A stretch of DNA of 19,018 nucleotides from Cladosporium sp. IMV 00045 (lineage: Eukaryota; Ascomycota; Dothideomycetes; Cladosporiales; Cladosporiaceae). Location: contig MSJI02000083.1 of the NCBI GenBank assembly GCA_001931905.2, positions 1-19,018 of the forward strand, read 5' to 3'. Each line of letters begins with the position of its first letter. The stretch's first letter is position 1. The position numbers were made by a program, and so were the translations under genes. Shown piece by piece: positions 9,184 through 19,008 of the stretch. The notes under the pieces were generated by a model, which saw only the letters and a program-made list of their open reading frames with translations, was not told the DNA's origin and did not search any database.

Positions 9184-11470
9184 CTACGTATCAGGATGAT
9201 CGTACCTGTTGTCAAGATGGTGGTTCGACTTCTGCCGCAGAAGGTTCACCACACTCCTACCAAACCGTCGCGCTTTCACCGAGTTCGAAGGGTTCTGGCC
9301 CGCCTTAGCCATGAGAGCGGCTTCCATCTCGCGGTATTTGGCTTCGGCTTCGGCGGCGGCGTCGGTGGTTTGCTTCCGGGCGCCGTCTTCCCACGGTCGT
9401 CGCGTGTAGTCGGAGGGGACGAAGGGCGGTGGATGTTTGGGAGGGCCGGTGTCGAGTTCGTGTGCAGATGCGCTTGAGGGCATGGCGGTGCTGTCTGTCC
9501 AGTGGTCGCCGTGTCTTGAGGCTCCTGAGACTGATTTTGCACTGGGTGTGGGCGGTCCATTATGTCCAACATCGCTTGGAGGAATGTGCAGGGCATGAGG
9601 GATGGAGCTTGTGGCTGATGCGCGGCTTGCTGAGCGAGCAGAGAGCGAATGAGGGTAAGAAGGCTCATACTCGTGCTTCTGTTCAAGAGACAAGACGAAC
9701 TCCTTCGCGCTCATGGCCTTCGTCTCGGGCATCTGATCGATGTAAACCTCTTCCAAGAAATCCAAGAAGGTCGTGACATCCGAAGAAGTGCTCATGGCAC
9801 CCAAGCTCACACGAACAACACCCGTAGCTTTCCCGTTCATGATCTGCGTTGGGTTCGTGCACCTGTGGCCCGCAGCGTACGCAGCTCGCATTTCTGCTGG
9901 AGACCATTCCAGGTACGTCGCCACACCACCAGGGTTACACAACGAACCGCTGCGCACGTAGATTTGTCGTTCGTCTGCCGCCTCTTCCACTTCCTCGAAA
10001 CCAACCAGATGTCCATCGGGTCTCAACACATTGAAGGCAATCGTGGCACCTTGAACAGACGGGTCTCCATAGACAGCATTTTCGTCCTTATAAATCCTTG
10101 CCACAGGCCGGCCGTTGCTGTGCTTCATCCTGCTCAGACCCTTATACAATTTTCGCCCCAGTTGAGCTGTGTGCATCGAGATGAATTTCATTGGATTCTG
10201 TCCGTATAACCTTTCGTGCACATTGATGCCGTGGTCGAGTGCAAAAATGGAGTGAAAAGGCAGAGTTCCATCTTCGAGGCGATCGTGGATCGATGTTTCC
10301 TTCTTGGCGTGCCAGGTGTCGTTGATCGAGATGATCATGTCGACGGTGCCGCCACCAAAGTAGCGACGTTGTTGCAGCATGTGAGCGGAGTCCTTTCTCA
10401 CTATTAATGCTCCAATGTTGGGAAATCCGAAAATCTTATAGAATGAAAGTGCAGTGAAGTCGGGCGCAGTAGCCGGGTCTGAAAGGTCGAGTGGCGCCGT
10501 GCTTGCCAGCGCAGCCGCATCGAAAAGAGTGTATGTCGGAGCCTTGTGGAACGACTTGCGAATTCGGCCGGGCCTGTCATTGTATAACGTTAGAAATCAC
10601 ATCTCCTTCAGTTGCTGGGACATTTTCACAGGCAAACCTACCAACTTGTGGGCAACCGTCGACCGGTCATATTGGACTGTCCTGGATATGCGAACAACCC
10701 AATTTGCCGTGCTCGAGGTCCACCGAGTCCACCGCTGTTGATCCAAATGTCTACTTCCTCGTCACTAGTGAAGCAGCGATGCAACTTTGTCGATTCCCGA
10801 ATTCCCACCAACGATGTATGTGCATCCCTGTGATAGCCATACCATACTGGTGTGTTGCTGGCGGCAGCATGGTCGCGGAAACAATCAATCACCATCTTGA
10901 TAGCAGCAGTCGCATTGGCGACAAAGACTAGGTCGAAATGATCGGGGTCGGCGTTGAAGAATCGAAGCGCGCGCTCTCTGACTTCATCCACGCGGTGACC
11001 CGCCAATGCCGAGGGCTGTGATGCTGAATGAGGGTTGCCATATAGGTTGCCGATGAGGTCTGCAGAGAAGTCCTCGACTAGTGATTTTGCATATAGCTGT
11101 GAAGAGCGTTAGGTCAGAATCCACCCCCAATCTTCACTCCTTGCTTCGCTTTTTGGGGGGGCCCACATACCGTTGTACCACCGTGATCCAGATATGTCTT
11201 GCCCTTCAACATAGGGTATTCCCGCTCCCTGAAATCCTCCACATCGTCGGGTTGCATGTCGTCGGCGTCTGAAGAAGCCGGTGTTGTGAGATCGGTGTTG
11301 TAATCATGGTCGGGCTCGGAAACGCTAGTGGTGGAGATGTCCTCGGCCGAAGATTGAAAGTCCTTGAATTGGGGGTATGCGCGCTGTCGCGAGTTTTTGG
11401 GTATATCGACGATCTTGGGAGAAACCGGTCCAGCGTGAACTGCGTCGATAATGTGCGCGGGTATCTCCAT
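9184..11470 (-). CDS. molybdenum cofactor sulfurase-like PLP enzyme without MOSC domain, three exons
   Basis: On the minus strand the exons are 11470-11171, 11096-10642 and 10573-9184, with introns of 74 nt (GTATGT donor, phase 0) and 68 nt (GTAGGT donor, TCTAACG branch, phase 2), giving 714 aa. The protein is a class V aminotransferase/cysteine desulfurase-fold enzyme of the fungal MOCO-sulfurase-like group. Conserved blocks are YLDHGGTT (about 93-100), ANATAAIK (160-167), HRDAHTSLVG (189-198), FAYPGQSNMTGRRLPTSW, SFYKIFGFP with the PLP lysine at 298, RRYFGGGTVDM and VRSGSLCNPGG with a candidate persulfide Cys at 464. True MOCO sulfurases transfer sulfur to the molybdenum cofactor of xanthine dehydrogenase and aldehyde oxidase and carry a C-terminal MOSC domain. 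Here, after about residue 535 there is only a Ser/Pro/His-rich tail ending in a basic segment. The physiological substrate is therefore uncertain. A donor at 9205 could splice to 9132 and change the last few residues. Confidence 0.88.
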
Positions 11471-11903
11471 GGCCAGGTCGCTGGTGAATTATGCTAACGG
11501 AAAGCGTGCGTGCTGTGTCCCAGCATCGCTCGAGAAAATAATCGTAGTAGTAATATTAACAATAGTAGGCTGTTGGGCGGTTCAGAGGCTCATCGAGCAG
11601 GGGTTGGAAACAAGACGCCGCACAAGAAGCTGGGGAGTAAAGGCGTGACACGACGTAACGAGTGTAGAGAGCGACGGTGGGTTGATGGTGTTGCTACCGA
11701 CAGGCCGGAGTTGCGCAGGCAGGGGGATGAATCCCAGAAGATGGTGGCAGAGATGCCAGTAGTTACTGGCGCCGCTTAGACACAAAGCGCCCTCACGCCA
11801 GCCGAGACGGGCGCAGCGACAGACTTGGAGAAAGATGGCTAACGACTCGAGTGGCAGAGTCAGAAGCGATGGTCGACCATTGGCCGAACCACAGCCTGTC
11901 TGT

Positions 11904-11938
11904 TTTCCGGGACTTGGGGAGGACTACTAGTCCCGAAA
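11904..11938. repeat. imperfect inverted repeat upstream of the sulfurase-like gene
   Basis: The arms CGGGACT (11908-11914) and AGTCCCG (11929-11935) pair perfectly. The pairing extends by three T:A pairs if one C at 11907 is bulged out. The loop is 14 nt. It lies about 440 bp upstream of the sulfurase-like start codon. No function can be assigned. Confidence 0.4.
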
Positions 11939-12041
11939 CTTCCTTCTGCTCAGGCTCCATTTGCAGTCCACTTGGCGTCTGGCCGGCGCATAGCAGACTT
12001 CGAATGGTTCACCTACTTTGACGCTTCAGCCACTTCGAGCG

Positions 12042-12203
12042 ATGCCTCCTGAATTGTCTTTAGGTGGCAACGCCCAGAACGGTCAGCCTGCGCGCGGCTA
12101 CGCTCTGGTGATTCTGCTCTTGTTTCCTCTCGTTTTTGTAACGATTGGTATCGAGGTGATTTTCGCACGATTGGACAGCAATTGCGCATGCGCGCCCATC
12201 TGA
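12042..12203 (+). CDS. possible small ORF with one membrane segment (53 aa), unconfirmed
   Basis: A 53-codon frame with a genuine ATG encodes a polar N-terminus, one strongly hydrophobic stretch at about residues 20-41 (starting YALVILLLFPLVFVTIG) and a short Cys-containing tail. I do not recognise it. The hydrophobic run is long enough to span a membrane, but short ORFs with such runs arise by chance in pyrimidine-rich DNA. It has no splice partner that I can see and no neighbour within 700 bp. Treat it as a candidate only. Confidence 0.15.
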   Translation: MPPELSLGGNAQNGQPARGYALVILLLFPLVFVTIGIEVIFARLDSNCACAPI

Positions 12204-13509
12204 CTTGGCGGGCTGTGGTCACAGTAAGCACCGCATCTCCAACGGCTTCATGTGCCACCTGCGTCGGACGCTGCGGGCATCCGATGAACACCGCCAACCA
12301 CGCTCGCTGACAACCCATTACAACGTGGCGTGCAAAGTGACAGCTCTGCTACAGCCGGCCCTCGTGCAGCCGTGATCGAAAGATCAACGGCTGGAGAAAT
12401 TAGTGGAATTGCCATTATTCTTCATGGCGTAAGCGTGAGTTGAAAGACGTGATGACTGTGGTGCACTACTCGCGCGACTACTGAGCACCAGCTCCATCCG
12501 GCATCTTCTGTGAGCATGTAGGAGGTATCACCCGCGGGTTTGTCTTCAAGCTACCACGTTGAGCATCATGTCCGACGGGTCCCGAGCTAGCTCACTGACC
12601 CGATGTCTGAAGATTTGCGATTACTGTAATTTTGCTTTGCTCGAGTGATCAGATTGTTGTCTGCTGACTATGTTCGTATTGATGTCGTAATCTAGAATAC
12701 CGACTTTTGCGTGGTAGGTTTGGACATGGCGTGGCTGGACCGAGCATTCCCAAGTCTCTTTCAGCTGCTACCAAAATTTGACTGCGAGCAGAGGACCAGA
12801 TAGCCATGGGCTCTCACTCAACTATTGCCACGCCTCGACAAATCTTATCGCGCAACACAATGATGGGTCTGTGAGTGGTGTGTGCCTATTCCGGCAGATC
12901 CTCGCCCTCTTTTGAGTTGGTTTTCCTTGCCCGACTAGGAACTTCCACGATCCTTTTTGGGCGTTCAAACTCTGTATCGAATAGGCTCTTCCCCACTTTC
13001 CCCTGGCTTAGATCAGGTCGCGGATCACCTACGGCACCCCTCGTGGCTCTAGAAACTTGAATATCGCCCACAATAGTCCACAACGACATTGAGCCGCCTT
13101 CTGACGGCGTGGAAGACTTTGACGATCACAAGGTTCCGGAAAGACGATCTTCACAGCACACAGGCCAACGCACTGCCTTGCACAGGACCGGCTGACTGCA
13201 GCGTCCGCTATTGCCGGGACGGCGCCTCTGATCGTTGTTAGTCCGAGAAATCGACGGATTCGTCGGCCAGAGGAGTGGGGAATTCTGTACGTAGCCGTTG
13301 AAAGGGAATGAGTTTCGTGCGAGGCGAGGCAGGGGATGCGTGATTGCTGGGCTGGGCGTTTCTGACCGTGTGATGACGATGCAGGCGCCGACGTGTAGAG
13401 CAAGTGTACGTGGAGCGGCGCGTATGGAAACGCCGATGGGCAGAGGAAGATATCCCTGCTGCGGTATAAGACCAGGTGCAGCGATGAGAAGACAGCCAAC
13501 AGCGGTTCC

Positions 13510-13725
13510 TCACTCCTCCAGCGTCCCAAAAAGGGTTTCACAGACATCAGAAAGCTTGGCAGGGCGAGCCGCCAGTAGATCGACGAAGCGAAGGAGTGGC
13601 TTGCAGATGGGCTGATGGGGCTTGCGGACAATAATTTCCTGTGCGCCCACGGCGCCCCTTCGCGTCGGTATGCTGCCATCGCTTATGTAGAGCCCTGTAG
13701 TGAGCGAGCCAGGGGTTCGAAACAT
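13510..13725 (-). CDS. unrecognised ORF or exon (71 aa), unconfirmed
   Basis: The minus-strand frame from the ATG at 13725 to a TGA at 13510 has a protein-like, non-repetitive composition (MFRTPGSLTTGLYISDGS... ending CETLFGTLEE). A GTGAGG donor-like sequence overlaps its last codon, and an acceptor-like CCGCAG follows about 50 nt downstream. Splicing there would continue into the long minus-strand frame at 13029-13679. I recognise no family in either part, so this may be a broken gene, a lineage-specific gene or chance. Confidence 0.18.
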   Translation of the reverse strand: MFRTPGSLTTGLYISDGSIPTRRGAVGAQEIIVRKPHQPICKPLLRFVDLLAARPAKLSDVCETLFGTLEE

Positions 13726-14295
13726 GGTGCGCTGACTCTGCACTAGCTGGGGTACCGCGGTCAGAGAGTTAGCTTAGTCGCACCACGGCTATGGCCATCT
13801 CTGCTGCAAACCGCGTCCTAGCGCCCTACCAGCCTTTAGGTGCAGGGCGGCAGGGGTTGGCGCCGGTCCCTGCGACGACAAACGGACCTCACGTTTTTTG
13901 GGCGAGGCTCTCGAGGCTGTCCGTCACGGCGCGCACTACTCTGTCTAGCTTTCTGCGCACGCCCAGAGCCAACGGACCGGGGTGTTCTGGATGAACTCAG
14001 CACTACCACGTCCCACGCGCAGCCCAACGATCCCTCAGAGCGAGTGTACAGCTCAGTTGGATGTACTTCCATGCGCATGGCTGGCGTGGGTCCGGCCGCG
14101 GCGAGCATTGATTCCCTGTCGAGCAAAGTACCCAACTGTATTGTATGTGGGTGGCGATGACAGCAACAATCGCCGGTCGAATGCAGGCGGTGCCTCGTAG
14201 GAGTATAGCTCGAATAGTAGTATCGATCCAGAGCCGGCCGGGAAGAGGAAGACGAGGCCTTGGAGAGTAGGTATTAACAGGCGGCGCGGTCGATG

Positions 14296-14857
14296 AAGAA
14301 AAGCTGCGTGGTGCCGTCGTTTGCACGCGTCGTCAACCACGGCCAGCAATCCACTCTACCACTCCCACTCGCCCACCCAACACTGCTCTAGTCGACCACG
14401 ATCAGCTGCCTACGCATTTACTAGCCCGCATTGACCTCCTTTTGTCTTCTTCTTCCCCACGACTCCCATCCTCTGCATCTGCTCTTCGCCTCCACCCGTC
14501 ATCCTCACCACCCACCCAACGATCCGAGAAGAAGTGAGACTCTCTCTTCGCTCCCACTCCTTCTCTTATTACTTCTCCTTCGTTACACCGCCACGCTCAC
14601 TACTCCAACTCTTGACTCCATACTTCAACGACTCTCCCACCTCTCACCCGAGACACTCGTCCGCCTACAGCAACGGCGGCCGTTTGCTCGTCACCCCGGA
14701 AGCTGGTCTCCCGCATTATCACCACGACCACCAATATCACCCCGCCACTCATCCACACATCCACCGCCAGCAGCCTCTCGCCAGCGCGACTTCGCGTCCG
14801 CTGACCATCACCACGTCTCAATTCGTTGCGAACCCGGATCGCAAGAGCTACTCCAAA
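14296..14857 (+). promoter_or_regulatory. ATG-free pyrimidine-rich 5' leader/promoter of the ABC transporter gene
   Basis: No ATG occurs anywhere in these 562 bases, in any frame, up to the ABC transporter start codon at 14858; the preceding ATG is at 14293. The plus strand is strongly C/T-rich from about 14435 to 14800, as in long 5' UTRs of highly expressed fungal genes. The frame that runs into the coding sequence also stays open for at least 108 codons upstream (from 14534), so non-AUG initiation or an upstream exon cannot be excluded. Where transcription starts inside the stretch cannot be told. Confidence 0.6.
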
Positions 14858-16811
14858 ATGTCCGACATCGAAAAGATGATCGGTGGCGACTACGCCCAGC
14901 TCACCAACACCAACATTCGCAGCTTCGGCTGGAAGGGCGTCACTGTCACCGTCAAGGACCGTCAGTCTCAGCAGCCAAAGACCATTCTCAGCGATGTCAA
15001 TGGCATCGTCAAGTCTGGTGAGCTCCTCGCTCTCATGGGACCTTCGTAAGTGTTTGCGCAAACGATCGCATCGATCAGTCAATCAATCAGCTACTGACAA
15101 TCAACGCAGTGGTTCCGGAAAATCCACCCTTCTCAACGTCCTCGCTCACCGCACTGCTGCTCTGAATGCATCAGTCAAGGCCGCCATCTACATCAACGGC
15201 TCACCAGCAAACCCCAAGACTTTCCGTCGCATCTCCGCCTACGTCGAGCAGGAGGATGCCCTTGTCGGCTCGCTCACTGTCCGTGAGACCCTCAACTTCG
15301 CCGCGCGCCTGTCGCTCCCCAAGCACGTCAGCAAGCTCGAGCGCATCCAGCGCATTGAGTCGCTCCTGACTGCTTTCGGTCTTCAGGGCCAGTCCAACAA
15401 CTTGATCGGTACTCCCATCAGAAAGGGTATTTCCGGTGGTCAGAAGCGTCGTGTCAGTGTCGCTGCGCAGCTCATCACCAGCCCGAAGCTGCTCTTCCTT
15501 GACGAGCCCACTTCTGGTCTCGACTCTGCCGCATCCTTCGAGGTCATCTCTTTCGTCAAGGACATCGCCAAGAAGCACAACCTGATCGTCATCGCGTCCA
15601 TTCACCAGCCTTCTACCTCGACTTTCGCCATGTTCGACAAGCTGCTTCTGCTTTCTCAGGGTGGCACCGCATACAGCGGTCCCGTCTCTGAGGTGCAGCC
15701 TTACTTCGACTCCTGCGGTTTCCCCATTCCGCTCTACATGAACCCTGCTGAGTTCATCATTGACTTCGTCAACACCGATTTTGCCCGTGACAGGAGCGAG
15801 GTCGACCAGCAGCTGAACATGGTTCACTCATCGTGGCACAAGTCTCGCCTCGCGAGCGCCACTGTCACCGAGCTGACCGACGAAATGGCACGCAACAACA
15901 TCGATGCTCACCTTGAGCCTGATTACAAGGAAGAGTCTGCCGGCACTCTTGAGATTCCTCTCGCGCTGATCCACCGTTCCTTCATCAAGTCATACCGCGA
16001 TATCATCGCGTATGGAATCCGCATTGCCATGTACATGGGTCTTGCTATTATGATGGGTACCGTCTGGCTGCGTCTGAGCCCCACTCAGGGCAACATCCAG
16101 TCTTTCATCAACGCCATCTTCTTCGGTGGTGCGTTCATGTCATTCATGGCTGTCGCCTACATCCCTGCGTACCTTGAAGATCGTGCCCTCTTTATGAAGG
16201 AGCGTGCCAACGGTCTCTACGGTCCGACATCATTCATCGTCGCCAACTTCATCACTGGTATCCCCTACCTCTTCCTGATCACCATCCTCTTCTCCGTCGT
16301 CGCATACTGGCTGTCCAACTTCCGCCCGACCGCTCAGGCTTTCTTCACCTGGGTGATGTGGCTCTTCCTCGACCTGCTCGCTGCCGAGTCTCTCGTCGTC
16401 CTGATCAGCTCACTCGTGCCTATTTTCGTCGTCGCCTTGGCCGCCACCGCGTTCGCCAACGGTCTCTGGATGTGCACTGGAGGTTTCCTCGTCCCGCCTC
16501 AGACTCTCAACCCATTCTGGCGCTACGTCTTCCACTACATCGACTACCAGTCCTACGTCTTCCAGGGCATGATGGTCAACGAGTTCGGCTCACGAAACTT
16601 TACCTGCGCTCCCCCGCGCAACGGCGAGACCCAGTGCAGCTGCATGTACGAGACCGAGCTTGCCGACCAGTGTCTCATCGCAGGCACCGGCGTTCTGGAG
16701 GGCTACGGCTACGACGTTGGCAACACCGGCAAGTGGGTCGGTATCATGATCGGTATTATCGCAGGATACCGCGCCCTCGGCTGGCTGGTGCTGTGGCTCA
16801 GGCGCACTTAG
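14858..16811 (+). CDS. ABCG (White-type) half transporter, two exons
   Basis: Exons 14858-15045 and 15110-16811, joined across a 64-nt intron (GTAAGT donor, CTGAC branch, CGCAG acceptor, phase 2), give 629 aa, a normal length for a half-size ABCG transporter with the order nucleotide-binding domain then membrane domain. Walker A GPSGSGKST (residues 61-69) is completed by the splice. The Q-loop is YVEQED (Gln 110), the signature ISGGQKRR (170-177), Walker B LLFLDEPTSGLDS (190-202) and the H-loop His 228. Six hydrophobic helices lie from about residue 363 to 627. A loop before the last helix holds four Cys (562, 572, 574, 584), as in ABCG extracellular loops. All ATPase motifs are intact. Half transporters act as dimers; the partner and substrate (lipid, sterol, pigment or drug) are unknown. 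The first in-frame ATG has a good context (CAAAATGTC). Confidence 0.93.
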
Positions 16812-18694
16812 AGTGCATTCTGCCCACGCTCCCTCTGCATGCACAAAAAATGCAACACTCTTCACTTCTTGCACTTTAAGCGTGGCGTTTTCGCCCGTGG
16901 CTTTTTATGATTCCATCAGAGACTTTCTTTCCTTGCACACCTGCACGACATGCGAACGACCTCGAGAGAAGCCATCCAAAAGACCAGCGGATGGAGTCTC
17001 TCTTCTTCCTTTCTCACTGTATCTCTTTAATCCCGGAGTCGGATACACACTCATTCTGCTTTCTTTGATTTTCTTTTGCTCTCGTTTCTTCTCAACTTTC
17101 TACGACAGAACGGCGTTTCATCAAAGGGCGCGGCGGATCATCATCACGTGGCTTCAAGGAGGAAGGAAATATTTTTTATGGGAGGTGGGGACTGGATCAA
17201 CAGGTGTTGTCATGGTTCTGATTCCAGACCAACACCGCGTCCAGTCTTCTTTTTTTCTTATTTCTAGTTCGAGGCCTTGTTTTTGCTTTTGAAAACTTCC
17301 GTTCGACTGTATCAGATACCATTATAGGGTGGGAAATGATTACTTTTTCTTCAAATTCACCACTGCTTAATGACGCCTTCATCTTGCCCATCGCTAAAAT
17401 GCATTCATTCATTCAATTCGACTGATAACGCAGCATCGCTGAGTACCCGGTCCATCCGCCACCCATCTTCCATCGTTCCTTTCCCATCTTCTCCCATATC
17501 GTCAGCCCCAGCCACTTCCCACTTCCCACCCCTCCTCACCGCTCCCCGCTCTCAAGCTCCAAGACAAAACAGCGCAATAGCGCATCCCGCATATCGATCT
17601 TCAGAGTCATCATTCAGCCAGCCAGCCAGCCGTACATCTTTATCACTCAGATTTCTCGATAAGAAACCGGATGCATTTCAGCCGCGCAGATCCGTTCCTC
17701 GATCATTAATTTCAGCTAGCCAAGCGGGCAGTCGCGAAAGAGAGGCACGTTAATCAATCGCTTACACCGCCACCGGCATCATCATCAATCATCAATCAAC
17801 CTTCCACGTCAATCGCACACATATACACCGAAACAGACGAACGAATCGCAAATCGATGATGACAGTGCCGGTGTGCGAAGGAAGGTCGGCCAAGAACGTC
17901 CACGAAGTGATGAGATAGAGCATCTCACCGGGAGTCGAGGTTCTTACTTCCTGCATTGCATTTGCATCATGCTGTGTTGTACTGTACCTGCGATGCGGCG
18001 CGGTGTGATGGATGCAGGTGAGATTCGTATCGATGATTTAAGCGGCGTTTGAAGGACGGGTAGAGAGGGTAGATTATTTGCCAAGTGTTGGATGCATGAT
18101 ACTTTCGGGTGTTGAGGGGCAATTAACATGGCGCTTTTCTTTTGCCTTTTGTTTTTCGATGTCGTATTGATGCTACAACATGTTTGGCAGCTGCAGCGAT
18201 CAGTAGCGTTCGATCATGAGGTAACGTAAAGTCCTCGTCAGATCATTGTTGAGACGTCTGTCATGACGGTACGGTTTGTGTTGGGTTGCACGGCAGATTC
18301 ATCACCAAGATCCTCGCTCAGGGCATGCATGCTTGTTTGCTTGGGGTAGCTTGCTTCACCTACAGGTCACAGAAGTGCATTGTGCATTTTCCCTACACGT
18401 TTCCCATCGCACATGTATCACATAAAAACAAACCAAAACCAAACATCAATTGCAACGTCGACAAACACATAGGAGCCAGTGACAAACCCTACCGTACTCT
18501 CTCGCTTACAATCCAAGATACCCGAACCCCACTCATCCGACTCATCATCCCAAACCTGTCAAACAACCCAACAGCCGATCCAAAACCAGCATCTTGACTC
18601 ATCAACACCACAAACTCATGGTCAACCCTCCCCATCCCCCAAACTCGCGTAAAATCGCCCTAACCATCTGTTCATCCCAAACAGCAAAATAAAC

Positions 18695-18746
18695 AGGGAT
18701 TCCTCACCCCTTTCAGCCAGCCATGCATCAGGGATTCAGAATCCCT
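18695..18746. repeat. AGGGATTC motif cluster with a perfect palindrome
   Basis: AGGGATTC occurs at 18695-18702 and 18730-18737, and its reverse complement GAATCCCT at 18739-18746. The last two form an 8-bp inverted repeat with a 1-bp centre. Three copies in 52 bp upstream of, and overlapping, a possible first exon could be regulator half-sites; this is inference. Confidence 0.5.
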
Positions 18747-18910
18747 ACACAACAACTCCAGCCCCAGCCCGCTGGTATGTCCGACTTGGCGCGACTGGGT
18801 CCCTTTCCTCCTCGTATAGATACCTGTCGACAGCATGGCATGGCAGGGGCTGGTGGTGGACGCCTTGTCATGTACACCGACCGGCACGGCATGCGACTCG
18901 CGGACTTTGG
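18723..18910 (+). CDS. possible first exon of an unrecognised gene, partial
   Basis: An open frame from the ATG at 18723 (a second ATG at 18777) runs for about 62 codons to DFG, where a consensus GTGAGT donor begins at 18911; the frame closes at a TGA if not spliced. The peptide has no repeat and a plausible mixed composition (PPRIDTCRQHGMAGAGGGRL...). I recognise no family. No acceptor can be chosen before the window ends, so this may be the 5' end of a gene continuing beyond it, or chance. Confidence 0.2.
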
Positions 18911-18987
18911 GTGAGTTGTGTAGGATTTGCCGAAGGAAGGAATCGAAAGCGGGATGCGGGTTTTTCAGGCCACCAGCGAAAGTATTT

Positions 18988-19008
18988 GGGGGGGGGGGGG
19001 GGGGGGGG
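18988..19008. repeat. poly-G homopolymer, 21 nt
   Basis: Twenty-one consecutive G residues lie 10 bases before the end of the window. Runs this long are rare in fungal coding-rich DNA and their length is error-prone in sequencing. It may be a real G-quadruplex-forming tract or an assembly artefact near a contig end. Confidence 0.95.

Larger units (their letters stand above)
11471..14295. other. 2.8-kb intergenic region with only weak small ORFs
   Basis: The first few hundred bases are presumably the promoter of the sulfurase-like gene; an AT-rich patch lies at about 11533-11575, 60-100 bp upstream of its ATG. Further right I see a hairpin-like inverted repeat at 11904-11938, a 53-codon ORF at 12042-12203 and minus-strand open frames between 12886 and 13743 (the longest 216 codons, 13029-13679). 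None is recognisable. There are no obvious transposon ends, tRNAs or RIP-like AT-rich blocks. The promoter of the ABC transporter gene should lie near the right end. Confidence 0.45.

Noticed and set aside
13695..13735. tRNA-like GGTTCGAAA box
   Set aside because: The flanking bases do not form a T-arm stem and no acceptor stem or A box could be fitted.
11471..14295. Degenerate transposon or RIP-affected block
   Set aside because: No terminal repeats, no transposase or reverse transcriptase motifs and no strong AT bias could be seen by eye.
15201..15827. 208-codon minus-strand frame opposite the ABC transporter
   Set aside because: Antisense shadow of the nucleotide-binding domain; a GC-rich third-position effect leaves the opposite frame open.
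17370..17753. 127-codon Ser/Pro-rich plus-strand frame
   Set aside because: Low-complexity translation of a C/T-rich leader-like tract; no family resemblance and no splice support.
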